Source of the DNA: an uncultured Erysipelotrichaceae bacterium
GTDB lineage: Bacteria; Bacillota_I; Bacilli_A; Erysipelotrichales; Erysipelotrichaceae
DNA length: 39,538 nucleotides
NCBI GenBank assembly: GCA_900315065.1
Contig: OMXQ01000014.1
Location: 1-39,538 of the forward strand
Direction of reading: 5' to 3'
Position 1 is the stretch's first letter; every line of letters starts with the position of its first letter. The translations under genes and the position numbers were made by a program. Under the pieces are notes generated by a model that did no database searches, was not told the DNA's origin, and saw nothing but the letters and a program-made list of their open reading frames with translations. Below, one piece after another: positions 9,201 to 14,769 of this stretch.

Positions 9201-10533
9201 TGATAAGGATGCAGAGTACACCTATCAGGCAGTCATTGTCCGTCCTGATGGAACGTATGAGTATCGTGATATTGATATGAATGGCGATGAAACAACTCAT
9301 ATGGTTCAGAACCTTGAAGCTGACAGGAAGTACACAGTTGTTGAAACCACTGCACCGGATGGTTACTACTGGACGGCAGACGGTGATGTCAACGCTACTG
9401 GAACAGAAGATCGTGTGACAACCATGACAGACAATTCTATTAACTATCAGATTGCAAAAGTCGATGATAATGGTGATTATGTCAAGGGTGTGACATTGCA
9501 GCTTACGGATGTAACAGACAAGGATAATCCGGTTGCTGTTGAGCTTCCGAATAATGGTGTTACAACGGATGAACCATTCCTGCTTGAGAATAAGCTGATT
9601 GCAGATCATAAGTATGAACTGGTTGAATCCGAGTATGTAGCTGGCCTCTATCAGGCAGCATCCATGACATTTACTGTTCCTCACAGCGGCACATCTGAAG
9701 TGACTACAATCACGATGAAGGATGTATTGACCAATGTTGCCGTTACCAAGGTAGACAACCATGGTAAGCCTGTTTCTGGTGCAAAGATGTCCGTTCTGAA
9801 AGCTGAAAAGGATGATGATGGAAACATCGTTCCGGTTACTGATGAGCGTGGAAATGTTGAGTCTGTCTATGACTTTACTTCTACAGATGAATACACAGAT
9901 ATCTCTGATTATGTCAAAGGCTCCAATGATGTATCAGGTGATGTGTGGTATATCCTGAGAGAAGATGAGGCACCGTTTGGCTTTGAAAAGACAGATGACA
10001 TTCCGTTTATCGTAAGTGGAACAAATGATCAGCATCAGGTGATCATGGCTACCGATGTCCGCAAGACTTATGCGGTCAGCGCAGTCAAGGTTGATGCAAA
10101 CGATGAGAACAAGCATCTCAAGGGTGCAGAAATTACACTGTTTGACGCAGAAGGAAACATTGTGAAGGATATCAACGGTAAGGAATGCGTTGGTGTAACA
10201 GATGGAACAGGCGTTATCACGTGGCAGATTGAGTACAACGGAGATGGTACTGTTGATACTGGCTACTATGTAAAAGAAACGGCTGCTCCAAAGGGTTATC
10301 GCATTAACAAGAATAACTTTGCAGTCATGCTTTCTGAGGACTATGACTTTGCAAAGGATAACCCGGTCATCATTACTGTGAGCGATACATTGCTGCCGGC
10401 AAGAGGTGTGCAGACCGGCTATGGCAGCAGTATCTTCCCGTATGAAATTGCTGGAATGATTGCAGGTCTAGCAGCGATCATCTGCCTTGTATTACGTGAT
10501 GAAAAGAAGCGTCTGAGAAACAAAAAAGATTAA
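3271..10533 (+). CDS. Giant Cna_B/SpaA-type repeat surface adhesin
   Basis: This 2420-residue protein is probably exported and wall-bound. It has an N-terminal signal peptide (residues 1 to about 30, core LTAFLLAVGTMAGSI), a unique head (about 35-270) and a long stalk of Cna_B/SpaA-like beta domains. The first module is at about 271-360, with larger variants to about 1335. A compact tandem array of 86-90-residue modules follows (1431-1865), then more divergent modules to about 2370. Modules carry the hallmark Lys near the start (KVD) and an E-T-x-A-P-x-G-Y motif whose Glu catalyses intramolecular isopeptide bonds in this fold. The C-terminus has LPARGVQTG, a hydrophobic span and KKRLRNKKD, a sortase-type signal that departs from LPxTG. 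Many ICEs carry such proteins as contact factors for mating. No sortase gene is in the window. A terminator follows at 10548. Confidence 0.88.
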   Translation: MKIPKTLRKLTAFLLAVGTMAGSIQMPVIAEDSSNSVIGKEIPDNAVAVNVTGEGSVVVEQNGKETSVTGFTLFTGNEGDEITIKASENDSGQKMTAMAVFMDDGTSFNANENHDSSAEYTAKIGTDRYINVLFERKQLVRRMAASYTPSDAAIPSSGSGTLWATAPSMFDNQFTLQWISAPLDRFADTIKQYLGECTHHGWLAWTDDNPYNVKSLNYTYSFVGDDTTKYLTITVADDTTHTGYSAAAGGTAGYQGIQWTNIPITIVIPTKTIHVDVNKVNGNPTITENNDCYSLGGATYGIWLDSALTNKIGEVTTDTSGKASIDIPNIDNGVNTVYVKEITPSKGFYIDETKYTVNLNNNSGSVTSTETPGNDPLTITLSKIAEDGQWLTQDLPAPLKDAQFTVKYYAVNPDNYTTAGSVSSLTPTRTWVLKTLPNSRGEFTARLLNDYLVKEKSDELYLDEDNNPCIPLGVVTVQETEAPKGYTLENSITNVKTKESITKTDGVAYFAVKQTGQYFQVQGGNEYTVSDKSVRTGHIEIQKALAYSGTALQGDIPNLTTTLKITNNNSYGAVLKDGDTVLATAAANSDFVKTDGSLYTITTDAKGYWKSPEGYMPYGTYTFTETAGPTGTDLNGKTSTTVTVDSEGQNIKLTNSEIENTAIRGTFSIKKNDLDLGTNIAQGDTNLSAKYALINRSNYTVYVDTNEDGKIDTTKEAFAPGETICDRDVQTGKKPYSFETAADGTYTWDYGDASSPNHLHGLTYGTYEIQEVEAPKNYTLNGNTSITFSIRNEDETVSRTLDPTAGQINKNVIANQPAYGQIELYKHVNQQAGSEVDDLPENGAKFLVILTSKLNSIYGGDMKKAWDALNDKNGQNIDANGNVVAAGKDVMLSEHEFSVITTGTEVDADGNTMEGYGITGNLAAGNYTVMQFTSGTAKGFTADDLKMSDEAKTVDVVVNKKTDANGYSTWTDKKSPVKLSVTNDQKIYNARILKKDARTGKLVTLNSASFKLVADSNNNGVLDADDYKYSSVSSNGDIDPTFYQEGKVKIVNGYVTMTSGGSDYNTFRTYTDNTGKVPAGTFVVDQVTTDGKTVANDKGTAPLPVQLTKGTYFILESDTPAGYLNYTDTGLKFTVNGSCYKDVTSSTEENVHENILTKIYSWWDHATSWISGTKRMQLDDDYFVTETIANNRATGKLTISKTIEAKPDGVDYSFINRDDLSGIQFTLYAAEDIKDPADGSVIAKKGDVAKVMTSGSAADSFGVHTDTYTEGGRFYVNKDGSFTLKDIPLGKYTLKETAVPDGIVLSDQTWDVTLEQPKDDRKTAEFTAHYDIENYTTKTKFSKTDVSGEELPGATITILDSKGNQVKKADGTDLTWVSTDKPYYVEGLADGDYVMHETVAPEGYVLRTTDIPFTVKNDKAVQTVSMADKTYDLTKVDAGGEEVEGAKITVTDNADGKVVDTWTSDKTTHHINGLTEGHTYTLHEETAPNGYVYFTDVQITVTSDYSKNQSQTLTDKRVLVTKQDTQGETVDGAELSVYDKDGNLVDQWTTVKGEGHYVNGLHAGQSYTLKETKVPDGYVKAADITINVADDGKDQSEFFINKQVTVSKVDAGGEEVIGADMTVVDENGNVVDQWTSDGTDHKVNGLEEGKSYTIHEVTAPNGYVAATDIPFTVSGADKDGKKEDQEYTVTDKRVQMLKVDMCGTDVDGAQLSVFAKDGSMVDQWTSKAGEHHFVNGLRAGQTYTVEETIVPEGFVKAADYTFTVADDGKDQTETIVDKQVEISKEDAGGKEVEGAKLTITDKTTGQAVDQWTSGKETHYASGLEVGKTYTLTEDTAPLGYVKATSIDFTVNDDGVDQKVTMVDTIERLAKVDDKGNVLKGATLEARDEDGNVIDAWESGKHIVDLTEDQVTDLEKGNNVEFELEDGSKVTVYALVKTTTETEDDSKDSDLTAEEIKEQACKAKELRKAGKTEETPAPDKDAEYTYQAVIVRPDGTYEYRDIDMNGDETTHMVQNLEADRKYTVVETTAPDGYYWTADGDVNATGTEDRVTTMTDNSINYQIAKVDDNGDYVKGVTLQLTDVTDKDNPVAVELPNNGVTTDEPFLLENKLIADHKYELVESEYVAGLYQAASMTFTVPHSGTSEVTTITMKDVLTNVAVTKVDNHGKPVSGAKMSVLKAEKDDDGNIVPVTDERGNVESVYDFTSTDEYTDISDYVKGSNDVSGDVWYILREDEAPFGFEKTDDIPFIVSGTNDQHQVIMATDVRKTYAVSAVKVDANDENKHLKGAEITLFDAEGNIVKDINGKECVGVTDGTGVITWQIEYNGDGTVDTGYYVKETAAPKGYRINKNNFAVMLSEDYDFAKDNPVIITVSDTLLPARGVQTGYGSSIFPYEIAGMIAGLAAIICLVLRDEKKRLRNKKD
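7561..8865 (+). repeat. Five tandem Cna_B modules with alternating A/B subtypes
   Basis: Modules begin at 7561 (87 residues), 7822 (86), 8080 (90), 8350 (86) and 8608 (86). The first, third and fifth share D-A-G-G-(E/K)-E-V and TAP-x-GY. The second and fourth share DGA-x-LSV, VP-x-G-(Y/F)-VKAAD and VADDGKDQ. This alternation suggests that a two-module unit of about 172 residues was duplicated, not single modules. Confidence 0.8.
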
Positions 10534-10547
10534 CACGAATCGTGTTG

Positions 10548-10573
10548 GCACTTCCTGAAACGGAAGTGCTTTT
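10548..10573 (+). terminator. Rho-independent terminator after the adhesin
   Basis: GCACTTCC (10548-10555) and GGAAGTGC (10562-10569) form a perfect 8-bp stem with loop TGAAAC, followed by TTTT. A smaller palindrome, AACACGA A TCGTGTT, sits just before it at 10532-10546. Confidence 0.75.
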
Positions 10574-10643
10574 CATATGGTCAATAAAGACCGCCGAAAC
10601 AATAGACAGCAGATATCAATGCTGCAGAAAGGAAAAGCAGAAT

Positions 10644-10997
10644 ATGTGGAACAATTCGGTAATTTTGGCAGGCTATCTGGTCAGAAAGCCAGAAGTAAAG
10701 ACGGTGACGATAACTGGCGAAACGGAAAAAAGGAACGTCTGTAATTTTGTGATTGGCGTGAATACCGGTCATGATGAAGGATCCTTTTTCAAATGTGCTG
10801 CCTGGGGCAGAACAGCTGACTATGTTGCAAAGTATGGTGACAAGGGATCCTTTATCACAGTGGAAGGTGAATTAAAGGCACATTCCTATCAGAAGGATGA
10901 TATCCAGGTAACATCCTACGACATCCAGGTGAAAACCTGTCATGTGGCTGCAGTGTCAACCAGAGGAAAGACAAATGTTAATGAGCATGGAGAATGA
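10644..10997 (+). CDS. ssb: Single-stranded DNA-binding protein
   Basis: This 117-residue OB-fold protein of the SSB family coats single-stranded DNA. The start ATG at 10644 is preceded by AGAAAGGA (10626-10633), and the product opens WNNSVILAGYLVRKPEV, the typical first strand. The core FFKCAAWGRTADYVAKYGDKG matches the conserved F-x-x-(V/C)-x-(A/W)-(F/W)G.. A-(D/E)-Y-(V/L)-x-K..KG region of bacterial SSBs. It is shorter than chromosomal SSB (about 160-180) and lacks the acidic D-D-x-I-P-F tail that recruits partner proteins, ending instead in KTNVNEHGE. This is common for element-encoded versions, which protect the incoming transfer strand. It is the first gene of a run of tightly spaced genes that continues to about 19.7 kb. 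Confidence 0.88.
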   Translation: MWNNSVILAGYLVRKPEVKTVTITGETEKRNVCNFVIGVNTGHDEGSFFKCAAWGRTADYVAKYGDKGSFITVEGELKAHSYQKDDIQVTSYDIQVKTCHVAAVSTRGKTNVNEHGE

Positions 10998-11020
10998 TGG
11001 TTGCAGAAAAGGAGATGTCT

Positions 11021-12373
11021 ATGCCAGAAAACTCCTCATTTCTTAAGATTGCATTTCCTTTTGATCCGGCACATTCTGCTTCACTGGAACACCTGATCTG
11101 GAATTATGGAGCAGGGCAGGCAGTACTTTACTGTCAGCGCACGGTTGATGAACAGGTACATCCTTTAACGAAGGTTGATGCACATGCAATGCGCTTGTTT
11201 CCTATACAGCTGATTGAACGTATTGACAATCTGACCCGCAATCAGTATCAATTGGAATCATTGGAAGCGTTTCTTTCCAGAGTTTATCAAGAGGATGCTT
11301 CATTATCACGGGCAGGAAAAAGCATTCTCAGAATGCCGACGTCAGGCATTACAGACCTTGTCTTAATGAATACTGTCTGTAAGCAGTTAGGAAGCAATGC
11401 GTTTGTAATTCCATCTACTGAATATGGGACATTGATTGTTTCAGATCAGAATGACTTTCGTGATGTTGAGCGGATGATGCTGAAGCTGAATGAACGTCGA
11501 TCCGATGGATTTAGAATTGATCCTCTGCGCTGCTTTCACTTTACTGGTGGATATCGCGATTCTCCAGAAACAGGATTTGAAGATGCGCATGTATGGTGGA
11601 CCGATCCATCCTTGTTTTATCCTTCGAATGAGGATGCTATTCCTGTCAGAATAAAGGATCTGTATTTTCAGCGAGATCTGATGATAATCCGTTTTAGAAA
11701 TACGGATAGTGAGTTTCAGAACTTTGTATCACAATTCATTCATGCTCTTAGTGATGGATTAAAAGAGAACTGCCCGGATATTAAGCTCGTTCCTGATCTG
11801 CACTTCTCAGATGCCGACGAATATTCGGGAACTGTGCAGTCTGGTACATGGATGCTGAATGTATACGATAAGAATCTGACACCATTTTTCCGGTTGGATC
11901 TGGACAATGCTTGCAGTGAGGTGTGGAAAGGACATAACAGCCTTGTTGATACCATGGTGAAGAAGTATGTAAGAGATATAGCACGTGAGTTTGAAGCAGT
12001 AAAAGAGAAGCCAGTTCCTCATTTGGAATGGACTCCGGAAATGGAAAGCTTTGCAGATCAGTTTCTGGATGCTGTCAGTGAGCTTTTGCCTGATTATTCA
12101 TTGGAATCTGGAGTGCATGAAGTAAGAGAACATGATGATCTGCATTTTGAAGCGTGGATCAGGAATACAGACGGATCTGATGAGGTCCGTTTTAATTTTT
12201 CCGAAATGTTTAAAGATGCAGCTGATGACGCTCATAAGAAGGAAAATGGCTTTGAAATTGATAAGGCACTTATTTCCAGACTTGCAAGCAGAGCCAGTGA
12301 TATTGCTGCAGTGGAATTTGATCGTGGTTCAAGCAGGGTATCACAGGTACTGACACATGGAAATCGTAGGTAA
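11021..12373 (+). CDS. DUF5688-like protein, long paralogue
   Basis: This 450-residue cytoplasmic protein has no signal peptide or membrane span. I prefer the ATG at 11021 over 10994 for two reasons. AAAAGGAG (11007-11014) fits it at 6-nt spacing, and the resulting start (MPENSSFLKIAFPFDP) aligns with the next gene's MDTDNTYLKIALPIHG. Residues about 100-165 contain LGSNAFVIPSTEYGTLIVSD, equivalent to the LGSD..IPSSIHEVI signature of DUF5688 proteins that are common on Bacillota mobile elements. Two further segments (about 230-330 and 335-435) resemble each other and look like an internal duplication. No function is known. Its place directly after ssb suggests a role around establishment of incoming DNA, which is inference. 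Confidence 0.65.
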   Translation: MPENSSFLKIAFPFDPAHSASLEHLIWNYGAGQAVLYCQRTVDEQVHPLTKVDAHAMRLFPIQLIERIDNLTRNQYQLESLEAFLSRVYQEDASLSRAGKSILRMPTSGITDLVLMNTVCKQLGSNAFVIPSTEYGTLIVSDQNDFRDVERMMLKLNERRSDGFRIDPLRCFHFTGGYRDSPETGFEDAHVWWTDPSLFYPSNEDAIPVRIKDLYFQRDLMIIRFRNTDSEFQNFVSQFIHALSDGLKENCPDIKLVPDLHFSDADEYSGTVQSGTWMLNVYDKNLTPFFRLDLDNACSEVWKGHNSLVDTMVKKYVRDIAREFEAVKEKPVPHLEWTPEMESFADQFLDAVSELLPDYSLESGVHEVREHDDLHFEAWIRNTDGSDEVRFNFSEMFKDAADDAHKKENGFEIDKALISRLASRASDIAAVEFDRGSSRVSQVLTHGNRR

Positions 12374-12411
12374 GTTTCGGCCGATATTGAACGAAAAAGA
12401 AAGGGAATGGT

Positions 12412-12954
12412 ATGGATACAGATAACACATATTTAAAGATTGCTCTTCCTATACATGGACATGAAGAAGAATTGAAGGGTAAGGTATACAGGCAATATGC
12501 AGATCTCGCTATTGCATACTGTCATACTACTTCAAATGGCAGCCCGCAGATTCTTACGGTTAATGAAGTGGTTAAAGAAGGCAAAACAGCTGACAGCGTG
12601 ATGGCACAGTGCGATGCAGCAACACACGACGATTTTTCACTGGTCCCATTGATTGAGGCTGCAGGACTGGGAAAGGAAAATGGCAGACCGGAAGAACTGG
12701 TACTTCATAGAGCAAATGAAGGCCCATATGGGGCTGCAGGTATCTCTGACAGAGCATGGATGGATAAGGCATGTGATCTGCTCGGATCTGATGTGATGGT
12801 TATTCCTTCCAGTATTCATGAGGTCATAATCATGCCGGATACCTTGGTGAGCGTGCAGGATATCAATACAATTATCAAAGCTGTGAATAAAGAGGTTGAA
12901 CCGGAAGATAGACTATCAGAGCATTGTTACCACTACAGCAAAGATACAGGTTAA
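12412..12954 (+). CDS. DUF5688 protein, N-terminal part of a split gene
   Basis: This 180-residue product carries the DUF5688 signature LGSDVMVIPSSIHEVIIMPD (residues about 124-143) and the following D.. V..EVEPEDRLSEHCYHYS region. It is a paralogue of the upstream 450-residue protein. The frame stops at a TAA (12952-12954) just after HYSKDTG, but it continues without frameshift (FEDGLAWQ..) into the next open frame. The upstream paralogue reads through the same place (FHFTGGYRDSPETGFEDAHV). The stop therefore splits the gene at the domain end, either by a recent nonsense mutation or because the two halves now work as separate proteins. AAGGG precedes the ATG. Confidence 0.7.
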   Translation: MDTDNTYLKIALPIHGHEEELKGKVYRQYADLAIAYCHTTSNGSPQILTVNEVVKEGKTADSVMAQCDAATHDDFSLVPLIEAAGLGKENGRPEELVLHRANEGPYGAAGISDRAWMDKACDLLGSDVMVIPSSIHEVIIMPDTLVSVQDINTIIKAVNKEVEPEDRLSEHCYHYSKDTG

Positions 12955-12990
12955 TTTGAAGATGGCCTTGCATGGCAGTTTAAGAAAGCA

Positions 12991-13569
12991 ATGCAAACCA
13001 GAAACTATCAAAGCAACGATATGCTGAGTGACAGCCGTTCTGTTTATCTTGCGGTGAAGAACGATGATACAGCAGATCTGACATCCAAAGTTCATGAGGC
13101 TGCAAATGGTAGCAAGAACAATAAGGATTCCTTACGTATCAGCAGTATTTACAGGTCCGTGATAGATGAAATGAAAACCAGAGAGCAGAATACTCTGGTG
13201 GCAGAACGAAAATGGCATTTCTGGCCAAAGGATACGAAGTTTGAAGACTTCGCAGATACATTTGTTAATGAAGTAATGGGAAAGCTGATTGATGAAGGAT
13301 ATTCACCAGAAAGCGGATTATATTATGACGGTGTAGAAGATCCACCTGTTTGGAAAGCAATGATCTATGACATCTTTACCCCGGCAGATATACGATTTGA
13401 TCTGACAGATGCGTATAAGAAATGCAAGGCCGGAGCAAGCGTTTATGACCTTGCAGGGACTGCTGCAGAGAAGTCTATTGATGTTTTCGAAGCCAATCAT
13501 TCTCCGCGAATTCTTTCGGCAGAGAAACAAATGCAGCAGGATTTTTCAATGCCTGGAAAGCATCGTTAA
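12991..13569 (+). pseudogene. C-terminal part of the split DUF5688 paralogue
   Basis: This segment is in the same frame as the preceding gene and separated from it only by one TAA and 12 sense codons. It could be translated as a 192-residue protein from ATG 12991, but that start has only a weak AAGAAAG site. Its C-terminal half (KFEDFADTFVNEVMGKLIDE .. GYSPESGLYYDGVEDPP) aligns with residues about 340-440 of the long paralogue (MESFADQFLDAVSELLPDYS..). I read it as the detached second half of a once 385-residue protein. The open frame is otherwise intact, so the split is recent or still tolerated. Confidence 0.6.
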
Positions 13570-13585
13570 TACAGGAAATAAAATC

Positions 13586-13789
13586 ATGTCAGATTCGAAT
13601 GAAAAGATCGATAAAACCATACTGGATAAGGAACTGAATAGAATGATACTCAAGCTTTATGATTCTGCTCATCTGTGTGAATGCAGCATTGATGATCTCC
13701 TGGATTACATTACGACATATGATTTTGCCAGACATTACAAAGCCCGGACGAAAGAACTGCAAGGCGTAGACGGAGATAGGAATCCCTAA
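13586..13789 (+). CDS. Small unrecognised protein
   Basis: This encodes a 67-residue, largely alpha-helical, charged protein (MSDSNEKIDKTILDKELN..). The start at 13586 is chosen because AGGAAA precedes it and because it begins just after the upstream stop (13569), as expected for an operon. An alternative longer frame would run through the preceding gene and has no ribosome site. There is no signal peptide, membrane span or known motif. It lies in the run of small genes between ssb and the ArdC fusion. Confidence 0.55.
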   Translation: MSDSNEKIDKTILDKELNRMILKLYDSAHLCECSIDDLLDYITTYDFARHYKARTKELQGVDGDRNP

Positions 13790-13817
13790 AGTAGATGCTC
13801 AAAGAGAAAACAGGAAT

Positions 13818-14504
13818 ATGGAAATCCAAGAGCTTGCAAAGAAACAGCGGGAAGAGGGCCATACGGATCATAAGCTGGATGCATTAAATGCAATGAATGT
13901 ACAGGACAGACTGCTTGCGATGATGAGCCAGTGCTCAGATATGTTTCATGAGATTGAGGATATTCGGAATACTTCCGGGCTTGCTGCTAAAGATCCTGCT
14001 TTTGCTGACCGCGCTGATGAGGCAATTGCCCACCTGAAGAAGAGCTCTCACTTTATGGATGACATGCTTGATACTGCTCAGAGAGGAGTGGATACTGCAC
14101 TTACAGGACTGCAGATCCCGAATCTTCATAAATACATTCGAATGAAGATCAATGGAGATTATTTCCTGAAACAGGGAAAGTACTCATATCTGTTCATGTT
14201 TCCACGACAGGCAACGGAGTGCAGGGAAACATGCGTATGGCTGCCAAAGCAGTTCTGTACTAAACGCAACAATGATTTTGAATTGCGCTTCTATGATGAC
14301 ACAGCTTTTCGGATGTTTCGAAAGGATGATCCCAAACAAAGCCGAATGTTGACCGCTGATGAATTTGTTGGGATAGTCCTTTCTTCCAAAGCTTATCTTT
14401 CTATGACAAAAGGTGAGGCAATTACAGGAATGCCGGAATATGTTACGGAGTCTGGAAACACGTATACAGCCGTTCCTGGCAGAAGCGGAAAATATCATCG
14501 ATAA
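13818..14504 (+). CDS. Unrecognised cytoplasmic protein
   Basis: This 228-residue protein falls into two parts. An alpha-helical N-terminal half (about 1-100) is rich in Ala, Asp, Met and Lys. A more beta-like C-terminal half (about 110-228) contains several aromatic residues (YSYLFMFPRQ, FELRFYDDTAFRMF). I recognise no domain. It lies 28 nt after a small gene and about 50 nt before another, all in the same direction, within the cluster that leads to the RadC/ArdC fusion. The context suggests an accessory factor for incoming DNA or host defence, which is not shown by the sequence. Confidence 0.6.
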   Translation: MEIQELAKKQREEGHTDHKLDALNAMNVQDRLLAMMSQCSDMFHEIEDIRNTSGLAAKDPAFADRADEAIAHLKKSSHFMDDMLDTAQRGVDTALTGLQIPNLHKYIRMKINGDYFLKQGKYSYLFMFPRQATECRETCVWLPKQFCTKRNNDFELRFYDDTAFRMFRKDDPKQSRMLTADEFVGIVLSSKAYLSMTKGEAITGMPEYVTESGNTYTAVPGRSGKYHR

Positions 14505-14553
14505 CGCACAATAAACCGCAGCATTGCGGCACTAAGGAAAAGGAGAAAAGAGA

Positions 14554-14769
14554 ATGAAGATGTATGAACTGCAGAATTTGATGGAAGAAGCACTTGCAGA
14601 TATGACGGATGAAGAAAGAAATGAGTTTTTTAAGGATCCGGATCGTGATCAGGAGGTGACTCCAGAACAACTGAAAACAATGGCTGCAGGATTGGAAAAA
14701 GACAGTCATGGAAACAGCACAGAGATCCTGACAGTGATGCTTGAAAGGAGCACGGTTGAGAATGGATGA
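14554..14769 (+). CDS. Small acidic protein overlapping the ArdC fusion gene
   Basis: This 71-residue, strongly acidic helical protein (LMEEALADMTDEERNEFFKD near its start) is preceded by AAGGAG. Its stop overlaps the start of the next gene by 8 nt (ATGGATGA), so the two are almost certainly translationally coupled. Small acidic proteins are sometimes DNA mimics or inhibitors carried by mobile elements, but no specific family is recognised here. Coupling to an ArdC-containing protein makes an antirestriction-related role possible. Confidence 0.6.
   Translation: MKMYELQNLMEEALADMTDEERNEFFKDPDRDQEVTPEQLKTMAAGLEKDSHGNSTEILTVMLERSTVENG

Noticed and set aside
13409-13585. N-terminal extension of the 13586 gene through the preceding gene
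   Set aside because: It would overlap the split DUF5688 gene in another frame without a ribosome site; the start at 13586 has one.
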